This document shows positions 35,602 through 50,600 of a stretch of 64,000 nt of DNA, piece after piece (positions within the stretch are counted from its first letter, which is position 1; the number at the start of each line of letters is the position of its first letter). The notes beneath the pieces are model-generated. The model did not search any database, had not been told where the DNA came from, and saw only the letters and a list, made by a program, of their open reading frames with translations. The DNA comes from Aurelia coerulea (taxonomy: Eukaryota > Cnidaria > Scyphozoa > Semaeostomeae > Ulmaridae): assembly GCA_039566865.1 (NCBI GenBank), contig CM076944.1, forward strand, positions 10,686,501 through 10,750,500. Reading direction: 5' to 3'. Both the position numbers and the translations under genes were made by a program.

Positions 35602-38600
35602 GTAACAACAGCAACAACAGCAACAACAACACCATCATTTTTTGCTCAAACTGGGACTTGTGGACTTTCACATAAAAAATTGAGACGGACAGGGCACATA
35701 TTTTTCCGTGCGCTCTGGAACGAGGTTAAGTCGCAGTCATGGCAACCTTCGGCAGTTGGAAATTCTTATTGCTCTGGTGAAGTTCATGGAAGATAAGTGG
35801 CCTTCAAAGGAACTCCTTTTTCAAAGTAAACGGTTTGTTGCTTCTTGGATTGAGGAAACATTCATCTGGATACTTGTGGCTTATGTTCATGGTTAACGTC
35901 ACAGAAAGCTTGAATTTTGAGGCGTTTTAGCATCAGAGGTTCGAGCCGGCGACTTAGGCCCATCCGTCATGGCCTGGAGCATGCAGCTTTGCGTACAGTT
36001 TTGCTATGGTTTCAATATCTGAACATGAAATGGAGGGAGACAATTTCGTCCTACTTTTCAATGTGAAAACGTGAGTCGTAGTTTGAGCGTCCATCAGTCT
36101 ATCAATAGCAACAACTACAAACTTGTAATCAGTCTTGTCGAAGTCAACAGTTGCAGAAAAAGAACGCTACTTGTTCATGGCACTAAGAGATTTTTCAAAG
36201 TATTTCACTGACTATTAATCTTCAAACATAGCATAAACTCGCGTAGACGGATTTCTAGTGTAAGTGATCTATTGAACCCGCTATTGAGATAACGCGATTT
36301 TCCTGCTTTATCATCAAAAATATGTATTGTTGGGCCAGGTGGATGGCTGCCATCTAGGAAATACCGGGTATTAAACACAGCACTTCAACAAGGTCAGGTG
36401 TGAACTTTGGTATCTTCGTAATGAAGGCACTAGAAACTCTCAAGTACCAACTGTATGGCATTATGATGCAATAATACACTCCTCAGGGAGTATGGAAGGA
36501 AATTGAAAAGAAAATAAACGCTGCTAGAGCTGAAGGGGCAAAGAAAGGGATAGTCATATATCGATGTTGTCCCGGCTTAAAGTCATTCCAACGTAAATGG
36601 GTAGCGGGGGGGGGGGGGGTCAACAACAACGACGCAAGGAAGAAAAATAAATTGCATCAATTTTCATATAGATATGTTTCTGTAATAATTATTCATTTTT
36701 TGTTAATGATCGTAGAAATTGGAATATGCTTTGGGAAACGCACCCAAAAAATAAATTTTATAACCAGTGTAACGACGAACAGTTTCAGCTTAACCCTCTT
36801 CAGGGTGACATGATGAAAAACAACATCGTCTTGATATCATAGTAAATGGACAAATCCATTAGTAATACAGTGAGAAATCCGTAGTAATATAGAGAGAATC
36901 CGGTTAAATAAATAGATCATGTCCATGTTAGTGACGACCTATTACATATCCAAAACTATAGTGCGACATATCCAAAAATATGGAACATTTCGGCACTAAA
37001 CTTGTGCCATCCTCACAGCTAAAGAATAAAAAATACACGTGCTGGTTTTTTAGCACTGATTATGGAAACCGGTTGAACTAAGGGCGTTGTACCTGACGAC
37101 TTATCTTCAATATAGCGTAAACTAGCGATGATTGTGTCACTTAGTTGTTACTCTGATTTTCCAATTGCATTTGAGTCTCTTTAGATGGAATTCTAGCGTA
37201 GGGGATTCACTGGCACTTAACGAGAAAAATGCATCAAAAGTTTTACTCACAAGGTGTTTTTAAACAGACGAAGCAATCATAAAAAAATCAAAAAGCTTAC
37301 TGTACCCTATCGTAAGGGATTCACTGGCACTTAACGAGAAAAATGCATCAAAAGTTTTACTCACAAGGTGTTTTTAAACAGACGAAGCAATCATAAAAAA
37401 ATCAAAAAGTTTACTGTACCTTAACATAGGGAACTCGATTTCGGTCTTCATGAACAGCCAAATTCGTCTTTGAAACTATGTGAAAGAAATGTGACAAATT
37501 ACTTTCCGTTCCGTTCCCTCTCTTTCATGAAATCGCTACTGGAGGTAGCAGCAGAAGGTAGCAGAAAGCAATTCTCTGTGGAAAAGCAAAACTGGCAGAA
37601 TCAAAATTGAGCAGAGTGCCGGGTTTAAAGCCGATGTAGTTTACAGCAGAACTAAGAGCCGCAGACGAGAAACGCGAATACGTGAAAATTAGTCTTTTGC
37701 AGACCTGTGACTGAATTAACGAAAGGAAAATTTGTGACTAAAAACCCGACTACCACGCAGTGATCCACGCTAGTAATTAATGCACAAAATGAAAGTATCA
37801 GAATTGTACCAAACTGATTTTTCTATTGTTAACCGTAGCCTGAGGTATTTCAAAATCCAAGAATTTTTCAAATCGGACAATTTAGTGCTGAGAAAACATT
37901 ATTTCAAGTTAGGCCTAAAAAGCGTACTTCAGGCTTCTTTCTTGGCAAAGCAAGGTCATAAAATACCAATAACTTTCAAATTCCAATTTCTTGGCTTGCA
38001 CTTGGTCGATGTTCATGATATTTGTTTTGTTTGACAGATTAAATCTTGCAGAGTATGTAGTGAAAAGGTTGATTGAAATATTTATCGTAGGATGTGCGAA
38101 TTTTGCGAATTCATAATGGTAACCAAACGTTAAAAAAAAACTAAAACTGAATCACGAAACGCTTTTCGACATCAAAAACAACAAATTTATGTTTCAGAAT
38201 TCTCGTAAAGGCTGGCTATTGCAGAATCAAGTTATTAAGCTTTTGACAACACTTTTACAAAAGGCCTAAGTAGACTAAGCTCTCAAATTATTTGGCCAAT
38301 TTTTCACGAAGACCAGTTTTTCACCTTTTCGGAGTTAAAAAGCATTTTTCTGCTTAAGTGACGGTCAACTATTGACTAGCGTAATATTTCATCAAATCTT
38401 CACAATTTCAAATACATGCTTTTTCACATTCTAAATGATTAACGGGTGTCACAAAAAAAGTATACAGATTTAATTGACTCCAACGATGTGAATTTAGCTT
38501 CAATCAATGGCTAATCACTCTCAAAATCTTCCTCAATAGTTAACTTGAACATAGATACCTCATTTGTTGGTATTGGTGCCTTGAGAGCAGAAATATCAAT

Positions 38601-41600
38601 CTTGAAAGCTCAAATTTGTGTCACCTGGAAACCAGAGCTTTGGCCTTTTAGCCTCAGCAAGTTCCTGAAGCACATCGAAATTAAGAACTGAAATTAATGA
38701 AAAATTAAGAAACTGCCCAATGGGTGACTGGGTTTTGACTTGTGGAAAACAGAATGACACAAGATCTAATATTGATTGATCAAATTTTATCAAGGATATC
38801 GTTGGTTTATACGCTGTGCCTTAAGAATTTGCTTTGGCTAAAAGGCGCGTGCCTGCGCGTGCGGGCAACAATATAGATAATAAACTAAGGCTCTGATTTG
38901 CAGGAGGCGGCAAATTTGAGCTTTCAAGATTAACATGTCCGCTCTCAAAGCACTAATACCAACAAACGAGGTACTTGTGTTCAAGTTAACTATCGAGGAA
39001 CATTTTTAGAGTGATTAGACATGGATTGAAGCTAAATTCACATCGCTGGAGTCAACCAAATCCGTATCCATTTTTCTGGGACACCAGGTATAAAGTATTT
39101 TTTCATAATTCAAATAATTTTCTAAAGTTTTTCAAAACATGCAGTCAACTCTATCATGATTCCTTACATTTTAAGTTGAAAAAAGCGCCTGGCAACATCG
39201 AAAAACACAACAACACCAAAATTAGACACATTATATGATTGGGAAGTTGATCTCTAACCACCTTTTCACTACAAGAGGGAAATATCTGTTTCATTGAACG
39301 TCTATCCCAGCCTTAAGTACAATGGCAAATATAGACAGAATTTGCGCAAAAAAGACTTTTTCTTCACTGGCCTTCGTGAAAAGTTTGCCAAAATTATTTG
39401 AGAGCTTATTCTATCTAGCCATTTTGCAAAAGTGGTGCCAATAGGTTAAACTTGATTCTGCAATAGGCTCGACAAGAATTCTGAAACATCGATTTTTTAT
39501 TTTCAATGTTGAAGAAGCACTTCGTGATTCAGTTTCAGTTTTTCTAACGTTTGGTTACCATTATGAATTTGCAAATTTTGCAAATCCCAAGATAAAATTT
39601 TCAATCAACCTTTTCACTACATACTCTGCAAGGATTAATCTGTGAACAAAACAAAGATCATGAAAATCGAGTGAGTCCAAGCCAAGAAATTTGAATTTGA
39701 AAGTTAGTGCTATTTTGTGGCCTGGATTTGCTAAGAAAGAAGCCTAAAGTTGACTTTCAGGCCTAACACGAAATAATATTTTTTCAGCACTAAATTGTCA
39801 GATTTGAAAAAGTTTTGGGTTTTGATATACCTCAGGCTAGGGTTAACAATAGAAAACTCAGTTTTGTACAATTCTGGTACTTTCATGTGTCTGTATTAAT
39901 TACACCAAAATTGAAATCTGGATCACCAGTCTATTTGGTATCAAGTTAAATTCTGAAAGAGGACTTTCACCTTGAAACCTCGCCAAGCACAAGAGCTATG
40001 ATTTGCATGGAATCAGATTTAAATTAGCCTATATGGTGGTATCAAATAGAGTTGATTGGAGCCAATATAAAAATGTGCTTGATTTCCTGTACAGAGGCTC
40101 ACATCGAAAGAGAAGGAGTTCATGACGTTTCCTATGGATGACATTTGTCTGAAAGACTTCGTCAGCCAAAATGAAAAAAACTTACCATCTAATAAATCTC
40201 TAATCCTGTCTAAATAAATTTCGTAGTATGAAACCTGAAAAGAGAGATGAATATAATGTTATCAGATCGCTAAACCAGGCAAGTCGAGCTAAAAGTGGTT
40301 GAGCAGTCGTTTGCTGACACAAACCTTAAGATACAGTGACTGAGAAAAGTCTTGGAACACCTTCACTAATTTCGCCATTTTCGTTACTACCCCTGCCTCC
40401 CCATTCCCCCTGACTTCGATGTTAAATCTCCTAAATATCAATTTCCACTTATCTCACGTAGTAGGGACTGTTCATATGTAGAAAGTTTCCACAGCATTTT
40501 CACGTTGAAATGCTAAGATCACACCTCCTATATGTTGAACAAGAGAAAACCTTTTCCTGGCAAACCGAGATCTCACTTGAACAAGACCAGGATCCCGCCA
40601 AGGTAACGAAATACTTTCTACTATGAGCACGTTTTCCCAGCAAAGCGGGCCAGATTCTTTTGTTTATCGTTAATCCTTTGGCACCAAAGACAAAGCTCCA
40701 TATGAACAGGTTATTAGAAACGAATGATTTGGCATTGCTTCGCAATTTTAAAGGTTTGTGTAAACAAGTAACATCGCAAAATAAGGAATCTGATTGGTTG
40801 AAATAAATCAGCTCAAAAATGGAAACAAAATACAGCTCATTTCACGTCGTTACGAAGTTGACGAAAAAGGTCAGTGAAAAGAAATCATTTAAAATTTGAC
40901 AGGAACGTGCAAAAAAGACACAAGGTTCAGAAGACTCAATCTGGGCGGGAAATTCTATTGATCATGGAGACTGGCTGAAAGAGGAACATAATACCCAGAC
41001 TATTTCATTCAATGTGACTTCCCTTCCCAGCATGCACTGATAAATCGCTACAAATATGACTCATGATCTAACTGTTCACTGAAGGGGCCAGCCGCAACAA
41101 ATCTTGTTAGTCGTGGGTCAGGATATACTTCGCCTCTATACAGAAACATTTTTGAGTAACAGTTCCAGATCGTTAACTTAATTGATAAAAGAAGCATCAT
41201 TTCCATTGGAACTTGGCGGCCAGAAAAAAGTTCCCTCTTTCGAAAAATCATAGCACAAAGATTAATGATTCAAATTCTAGTTAAATGCCCAAAGATCAAA
41301 CTATTTTTACAATTTTTCTCATGTTTTTATGAGCACTGAAAATATAAGTAGATTTGATTGAACGAATATTTCTTAAAAATGAGACGTATTTCTATATGAT
41401 TAGATCAAGTGTTTTAGTCCTCTTTCTGGCATTTTGTAACCGTGAAATGTTCGCGCAGTAGAACTTACCAATATTACAAGACCATATTTTTCTGGCTCAA
41501 TCGAATATAACAACTGGGTGTTCCAAAAGAAGTATGCAGATTTGGTTGGGTCCAGCGATGTGAATTTAGCTTTAATCAGTGGCTTAGTCACTCTCAAAAT

Positions 41601-44600
41601 GTTCCTCAATAGTTAACCTGAAGACCAATACCTCGCTTGTTAGTATTGGTGCTTTGAGAGCAGAAATATGAACCTTTTATGCTATAATTTTTCAGTTTCA
41701 AGTCCCGGAAAAGTAGATGCTAAAACGATTTGACATCGCCGTTGTCCTCTCAATAACTTAGTGTCGCAATCGTTTCAACTTACAGTTCGATATCAAGACT
41801 ACGACATACCTTGATGTGGAATTCTAGGTTTTCATCCATTGTGTAGATGTAATTAAAAATGTCTGCAATGATTCGAGGAATAACACCTTGCCAATGCTCA
41901 TCACCAATTATACCCTACACAAACAATGAAAGCATGAACACAGTAATTAACGTGAATCTTTTTTAAGAGGTTCGTCAAAGTAGGACCATAGGACCCCGAG
42001 TGTGTTTCCTTCATTGAAATGTTCAGTGGTTGATACTACTGCTAATACCTCCAGGATGATACCAGAAAGAATAAGTTTTTATCCACCGGGTGAGTCAAAA
42101 AGAGGCCCGGCGTTTGAAAGGCTACTGCTCCCAGAATGTATCAGCAATCAGCAATGATATTTTTTCCAATATCTTGTTGAATAGCTAACATGTTCAATAA
42201 CAATTTTTTATTTCAAACAATTTTACTCTGTAGTAGACTTGAATTTTTCCTGGTTGAAATCGGTCACCCCGTTAGACTCTACAAGGGATTTTCTGAAAAA
42301 TGTCCCTTCGAGAAACCTTGAAAAACGTGCTAAATCATGAGCAAGTTTCCCTTATGTTTACCTTACAAAAATGACATGAGAACACTTCAGCACGTGCTTT
42401 CCTCTTGGGGGAATGAAAAAGTCTGCCCCCTTGGTATGAATAACTTATTCAGGGGGATTCCATTCTCCCAAGAGGACAAAATGCATGAATGCATGCGAGT
42501 GTCATTATTGCTAGGAAGGAAAACGAAGGGAAATTTTGTTTTTCGTTTTCCTTCGTTTTTGCAGGTTTTCGAAAGGGCCTATCTATGGAAAATCTCTCAT
42601 ACTGAAGGGAAGGAATGGCTGATTAAAGCCGGGTAAATTACTGAACCCAATTGGACACATCGGGAATAAAACAAGACAGCTTTCAATCTTACTCCTTTGA
42701 AATCGAGGGGGCAGCATTTTTTCAAATGCCGGGCCTTTTTATTGACTCACCCAGTATTTGGTCAATAATTTGGAAAAACTTTGGCCCACGTAAAGAATTT
42801 TTGATATGATTAACATCGCCTGGCAGGCAAAATTACAAAATGGCCTTTCTCTGAAAACTTTTCAAAGTCCCACAACAACAATATCAACATTATCAATTTA
42901 TAAAAAAAATCTATCTAGTAACAAATGAAAACCAATATTTGCATATTTTTCTAACATTCAAACTTCTCTCGTCGTAATTTTATGCATCATACATAGACAA
43001 TATTAAAGGGAGTGTGCAATGGTAAATAGGCTTCACTGTAAATGGAGCAAAAGAAAATACTCTGACACAAAGCATTGTTTCTTTGGTCATCCCTTGTTCA
43101 CGGCGCGTGTTGCACATCGACTTGAATAGGATATAATTAGATTGTTTAGCTCTTTGCCAATGCACGCTTTAACCTTGTACAAACCAATATTTACTGTTGT
43201 CTGATCCATTTTGTCCACAGAAAGTGCAATAAAAAGTCCCCATTTTTGATAGGCAGCGATAAATGATACACTAGGCCGAGTTCATGGATGCCTTGACTTT
43301 TAGTATAAATCCTAAATCCATCCTTGGTGAAATCTTTTCAATTTTTCGTCTGGCTGCTTCCCGAGTTATAAGTAATGTCTCAACAACTATTGGTATAGAA
43401 ACGGCCTAGATCGATCCATTTGCAACTGTCCAAGTTGTATAGAAGGGTTTTCCCTTTGCATTTTCTGCACCACTCTCTAGAAAACTTGATGAATGCCCTT
43501 AGGCTGTTTTCAAACAAATGAGTCTCGACAAACCACAAAAACTTGAGCAGCAGCATACAGAAAAATCCAAAAAAATCGCACAAACTTTCGACCAGAGAAT
43601 AGGCTCATCTTCAAACTTAACCAAGGGTATCATTTATCCTTGCCTAGCAACCATTTGAAAAAGCAATTTATGATATCAGTACGAAGAAAACTTACTTCCA
43701 TCGTGTGTGTTTTGCCACTAGCTGTTTGCCCGTAGGCAAATATTGTGCCATTGTAGCCAGCAAGGACATCTAAAATCAAGAGCACATGTTGAGAGTCAAC
43801 AGACGATTGCGAAAACTATGACATCGAGGGGCATTTTACCAAGGTGCTTTGCGTTTTGCAATGTAATTAAAAGTAATTCGATTGAAATTTCATAATCAAA
43901 CACAATGCATCTTCGTCAAAGGTCCCTCGACGTCATCGATCCATTGGAAGAAAAATAGAAGCCAAAACTGATAACAGAGTAGCTATATGAAAAATTGCAT
44001 AGCCAATAAAGATAAATACCGGGTGAGTAAAAACAAGTTAACACGTTTGGCGGACAGTGTAATAAAAAGTGAGCGGCTGATATCATAAAATTAAGTGGTA
44101 ATCTATCAGTTACAGGCTGGTTAGATTTTAAAATTTTGTTTGGCAAATCACTCATCTTTTAGACCAAGAAATTGGGAAAATGCTGGCAAAGTGTTGTACG
44201 TGAAAGAGAACTCCAAGTTCTATTCAGGTCCGTGATTCACTTGCGATTGATATTCAAATTCCATTCAAATGGTATCAAGAACAAATAAAATGGCAAGTAA
44301 ATAATGGACCAGAATTAAACTTGGAATTCTCCTTCCCATACAAACCCTTTACCTACATTTTCCTAATTTTTGGGTCTAAAAAATGAGTGATTGTTCTAGA
44401 CAAAATTCTCACAGCTAACTTAGCCTTTGACTGATAGATTAACACTACAGCTTTGAATATCGGTCACATACTTTTTATTCCAGAGCGAGCCAAACGCGAT
44501 AAGTTCCTTTTTTGATTAACCTGGTTTATACCATAAAATATGACCTGCAGTACATTCCTCTGGATTTACACATGGATTCAACGTGACGGACGAGAAAAAC

Positions 44601-47600
44601 GGGCCAAAATTGGTCACTTGATGAATTGCTGCTAAGACCTAAGCAAAGAGTCCTGCGTTGTAAATTTACGTTTTTTTTCAATGAATAACATTGTTCTTGT
44701 TCATGATAGCAACTGATTTGCTACAAAATGATGCAAATGAAATGCATGAATTTGTCAATGACCACTTTCGCTCCACTCTGACATAATTTAAGACCAATGT
44801 CAGAGGCTTCATTGCGCGAAGAAGTTCTGCAGAAACACGTGCTTAAATCCAAATAGGTTAAAATCTGAGTGGCCAAATTAAAAGCTTCAGCAGCCAGGAA
44901 TTCAACTCCCTGCCGAATCACCATATTTATTAGGCAACAAAGTTTGCAACAAGCAACACGTTTTATGAATATTGCCCAAACTTAGAGGATGGTGACAGAG
45001 GATATAGCTGATACAAAGTACAGGCCCTTTTAGTATTTGGTACTGATCCACTTGGCACATGGTCCTGGTAAGAATCATTGTGGTACTGAGCACATGTTTG
45101 GTGAACAAGAATGAAGAAATGCTCGATATCTCTTTTAGACCTTGTTTCCACAATATTTCGAATTGGTAACTACAGTTTTTCAATTTCATTTGGTCCTGTA
45201 CTTATGGTGCAATGGTCCCTCGTCTACCAATACGGGTACCAAATACTGGACATTTTGGGACCGGGTATTTCACCTTTGCTACCGTGGTACATTTGCTTGG
45301 CATCGTCCTCTATATTCACAGCTGAACACACAGGCTAAAACTCTTTCACGTAGGACTTGAATCCTGAATAATCTACCTCCTTGACGTTATTACACAAGAG
45401 TCAAAATATGGGTTTGTTGAGATACAGGGAGGGAGAGAAACATGCGACAGGGGTGAAAACAGTAACCTATTTCGAAACCTCTAAATGAAGAGGAGGCAAG
45501 GAAGCGTCCATTTTCTTCAAATGAATGAAAATGTGAAAAAACGTCTGATCTCAACCATGACGAAAGCAAGATTTCAAAACAGATGTCTATCTAAGACATT
45601 GAGGATTGTGGTTGATCAGTTGTGGAGAACGCTTCAGGTATAAATGCAAGAATCCTGCTTATTGGCTAAGTTAAACTTTTAAAGACACAACAAATGGTAT
45701 AATTACTGCTTAAATAACAAGATGGCCAAACACCCACTAGTTAGGCTTTAAGCAATATGATATTTATGTATGACGTAGTTATAACGACCAGTAGCAGACG
45801 TTGCCGTGGTATCAAGAGTCCTGCCTTCTTACGCCAGTAACCTGGGTTCAATTCTCAGCAAATGACCGTGATTCGATTCCAAGAGAAACAGACATCCAAG
45901 GAAGAACATTATTCGTAATAGCTTTTAAAAGCATAAATTCCCAGAACAATATGTCTAAAATAAATTTGGCTTTTGACACAAATGCATACGAGAAATTGTC
46001 ACTATCAGTAATATAACGAAATTTTGAAGATTTTCAACAGGTGCAAGGCTTTTTTCATCGCTCGGTTGATTGGTATTACTGATACCAATCACAGCCGGGT
46101 GAAAGTAGCATTGACCAAATCCCCATTCAAATCACACTGACACAGTTAAAACAGTTACCTAAACCAGGTTAAGTTCCAACCCAATCAGATGCATTCGCTT
46201 TGTTGGATTGACTAATTTATAGAGAGCAACAGTCAATAATCTGGTTTAGTTTAAACTGGTTTGAACTGATGTGTGAGTAGGGCACAAGGAGCAGCAAGAA
46301 TTGCTTGAATGGCCCAAGAGAGGGGTGAAGTCTTTCAGTTATTTTAGAGTCCAAAAGAATTCAGGCTTTCCAAGTAATTGCTGCTTCTCGTTGGAGAAAG
46401 CCTCACATTCTGCATAAAAATCCAATCTAAAAAGGGGAGGGGGCTTAACCTCAATAGGCAGATGACGGGGGCGTCATCCTTTAATTGTGAAATCACACCC
46501 TAAAGTTTATCAATTTCCCAAAAACCATACCCCAAAACTTTACGGGCTATTCAAAATATATCCGCGCAAACTGCGACAAAAATTCAAAGTTCTAAACAAG
46601 ATATGAACTTAGATCAAATCTAATACCCTAAAGATTTCTTCTTCTGAAATGACATCCCAAAGTTTATGTCTATTTTGTGATCTTACCCTAAATGACACCC
46701 TAAAATGTATTTTCTGTCTGAAAAAGGCACCCTGAAATGGCACATCCTGTACCGGCATACACCCCCCTGGTCTAACAAACTTTGCGCAACATTCACAGCT
46801 GCAAATGAAAACATTGGTGGTGATAGAAAAAGGTTTACAATTAAAAAGACCTACACAATCATATTAAAGGTGATGGCTTTGCGATTACAATCTTGGATGT
46901 AAACTAGTGATCCTAATTGCGCAAGAGAATTTGCATTTCATATTGTGAGAGGACTTATTAATCGTCTAAGTTATCGCAAATAATATCCCATAGTCTCATT
47001 TTGGTGGCAGTCTCGATCTGATAATAGCGATAACTGGGAGTGGGTGTCACTACAACGAGTCCAAAAGACTTACAATTTCCTTCCTAGCTTTGATGCAGAT
47101 ATTTCAATTTCAATGATGAACTAACGAGTTATCTCTACGCCAACCAAGACTATGATCATCAAAGCAACTATTTTAAGCTAAGGCCCTATCAACAAACGAG
47201 CAAACACTCTTTCTCAAACATTTGAAATTTCCTTGCCTTGAGACTTTCTGAGTTCTGGTGCAGTGGTGTTATCCCCTTACTGTGTAACCAAAACAATCTG
47301 GTGAACACCGTTTGAGCCCCAGACGAGCCCCGCCACTTGAGCGTCATGAGCGGTCATGAGAAGGGGTCGTGGATTTGATTAAGTCTTCTCTTTCTCTGCG
47401 ATCCAGCACTTGGCTCTAAAAAAAACAACTTCACCTTCGCCAACTTCACCTTCGCCAACTTCACCTTGCCAAGAAATCTTTTCTCGCTTCGCAAAACCGA
47501 AACACATTGTTCAATTGGGCTGCTTTGCTAGACCATATGTTGCGATCCGGCCAAACGGACAACCTTTTCTTTCAGCAAGCAAATCTCAGCTGTTAGCAAA

Positions 47601-50600
47601 CATTGTTTGCTCTTTTGGCCAGGGCTTAACATACCAACAACAAAATTATCAAATAGAAAACCATGTTACAGCACCGAGTGAGTCAAAAAGTTAGCACATT
47701 CGGCGGATGTGGATTAAAAATTAAACCGCAAAATTAATGGTATTGAAAGCACGCATGCAGTTCTGAGTTTTCCTTTTTTCCTACGATGTATTTCCGATAT
47801 ACCAGCTATGACCAGCACCTGTAAGGGGACCATTATAGAAATAAGCTCAGCTTGTCCTTTCCCTGCCACTGTAATTAGGGGTGTTTATCTTTATGTTTTT
47901 AACATTGAATATTGTATTGTATCTATTCTGATATTATAGAACTTTCAAATATTTGTAAAATTTGTAAATATTTGTGACAAATATTTGTAAATATTGTTGC
48001 AAATTGATACATACATGCATACATACATGTATAAATTCCGCAACAGATATTCAAAATTGAAATATTAATCTATCATGCAACAGCTAGCTTAGATGTGAAA
48101 ATAATGTTTGGTAAAATCATTGGTTTTTCAGACCTAGAAATTAGGAAAATGCTGGAAAGGGGTTTGTGTGAGAACGAGAATTCCACATTCCATTCTGGTC
48201 CATAATCTACTTGCCATTGAAATTTAAATTCTACTTCTGAAACTGGTAATCGCATTGAACCTAAATTTCAATGGCGTGCAAATGGACCAGAATCGAGCAT
48301 GGAATTCTCGTTTCCATACAAACTCCTTATAAGTATTCTCCTAATTGCTCTACATATATGAGTGATTTTACCAAACAACATTTTCACATCGAAGCTTGTC
48401 TTTGACTAATAAATTAACATTTCAATTTTTAATATCGGCCGCATACTCTTTATTCCACAGCTCACCAAACTTGTTAAATCTTTTTTACTCACACGGCAGT
48501 TTTCGTGAAAATTAGGCACCTTGCGATAACACCCAAACATCATCGATTTGCAGGTATTGCAAAGACATGCAAATAGTCACTCATTAATTTAGTCACCGAG
48601 AAACTGCACTAAACAACTGTTCAGAATAGCAGAAAATTTGAAATTTGAATTTGCAGCTTGAAACCACTACCATTTAGGTAAGTTATCCGTGTGTACGTTG
48701 CATTCACACCAACGCATTTTAAAAACGGCCAACTTTAGAACCGAGTCTTAGAGTGGATAAGTTTTAACCCGGGTATCTTTCAAGCCACCTGAAAGTTAGT
48801 GGGAACGCCTAAAACTGAATAACTTGAACCCACTTGCAACAACAGCAACATGTTCTACTTTTCATTGTTTAAATTAACCTTCAAACAACGCAATAAGCGA
48901 TAAAACGACTAAAAATTCCTGAAAGCGGGTTGAAGGTAGAGATAGCGTTCACCACAATTTAAAAATCATAACTTTTAACCTGTTATTATTTCAACCCTGA
49001 CTAGTGGAAAGGCAGCTCAGAGGATTTTCAATTTTCTTCCGTCGAACATAAAGTCAGAAACAGATAAAGTTTTGGTGAGGCGATTCCAATAACAAAGGCT
49101 CGTTCTGTCCAATCAAACACACCTGCTGGTCTTAAATCCAATTAATTTCCAAGCAGAAACCAGCTCGCGAAGGTTTTTTCATTCTTTTCATGTAGAAAGG
49201 AGGCTCTATATTCTCAAAACATTGTGAATGTTATGATACTTTTCAATAAGCTAATTACAAATCTACAGGATTGCAATCTAAACCCTGACTTTTTTGGCTT
49301 CTTTCTTTAGAATAAAAGAAAGGAAAATTAACTTTTTCGTGAAAAGAAGGTTTTACGTCGCAGAATACCCCGATTAGCGCTCCGTTTCTTGTGGTGTAAA
49401 ATATTGTGAGACTAGATTACCACAAGACATAAATTTCCTAGAGTTTTAACAGTTATAGATTTTTGTCAGGAATCTAGTGGAAGCCCGTGCATCGCAGCAT
49501 GATTGTTCAAATATGGATACATATCTAGCTCACCCGTAATATTTACAATATACCGGGCTTCATATACCACCACATTACACACCAGCCACATAATTTCACA
49601 CCCCTGAGGGCACTCAATCAAATCAAAATAAACAGAGATACCAAACATTTTGACTGGCTTCATCGAAGTTGTGAAATCTATTCATCATAAAAGCAAATCT
49701 CTTTGACTTAAAGGAGACGTGAATCATTTGCACGAAATTCACCCTTCACTTGCTGGGGAAAGGAGGGAAAGAACATTTCTTCTATTTAGATATTTTTGCA
49801 TGTCTTCAAGAGGAGAGAGGACCTGCTCACAAACCAACAATGTATGTTGAGACTGCGCAAATCAAGTTCAAACACAGGCTTAAGATGCAATTTCAAGCCT
49901 TTCGCAACTTCTTTTACACGGTGATAAGAATCTATCTTTTTAGGTAAACAGGTAAATTCTATGACGATTATATAAAAATTGGAGGAGCCTCGGCGAACTC
50001 CGATTAGAGTTCTTCCAGCCTCCTCGTAGGAGGCGAGGAAGAAGTACGTTTCCAAGGCAGAACTTTTTGATCGAAAAAGAAACATCCCACTTCCCTCCCA
50101 TCGTATATCAGCGATTTGTTTTCTTTTTATCATTTCGTTACCATGTAGTTGTTGACTGTAATTTATCATTTGTACGTAGATGTTTAGTGTAATGGCTGTG
50201 GGGTAGTTATGAACTTTCGTGCTACCCGTTGGTATCATATTTGTACTGTTAATATTTGTGTTGTCAATGTAATATTATATGATAGTATGAAATAAGATGC
50301 AACTGAGTCGGTTGTGTCAACTCTTATCTTTCCACAACAATACTTCTGCATAATCTACATTCCATGTGGCTTCATACAATTATCTTTTAAACCACTAAAA
50401 CAACAAACATGACAGCGTTGGTCTACACCTCTGTACTCCCCATCATCATTCCTATAGCCTCTACAAGAGCAACGCAAATCCGCCTAGCCACCAAAACCAG
50501 TTCTCTGTCAACCAACTTTAAAACAACAAACAAATAAGTGATGTCAAAGATAGTTGGTCTACACCTCTGTACTCCCCATCATCATTCCTATAGCCTCTAC

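Noticed and set aside
35486..35675. Poly-Leu and poly-Asn frames
   Set aside because: They are translations of the (AAC)n microsatellite.
45800..45866. Possible functional tRNA gene
   Set aside because: The arms do not close and the A box is poor; kept only as a tRNA-like SINE remnant.
49786..50238. 150-codon minus-strand open frame
   Set aside because: It overlaps a diverged repeat copy and has no recognisable domain; coding use is not convincing.
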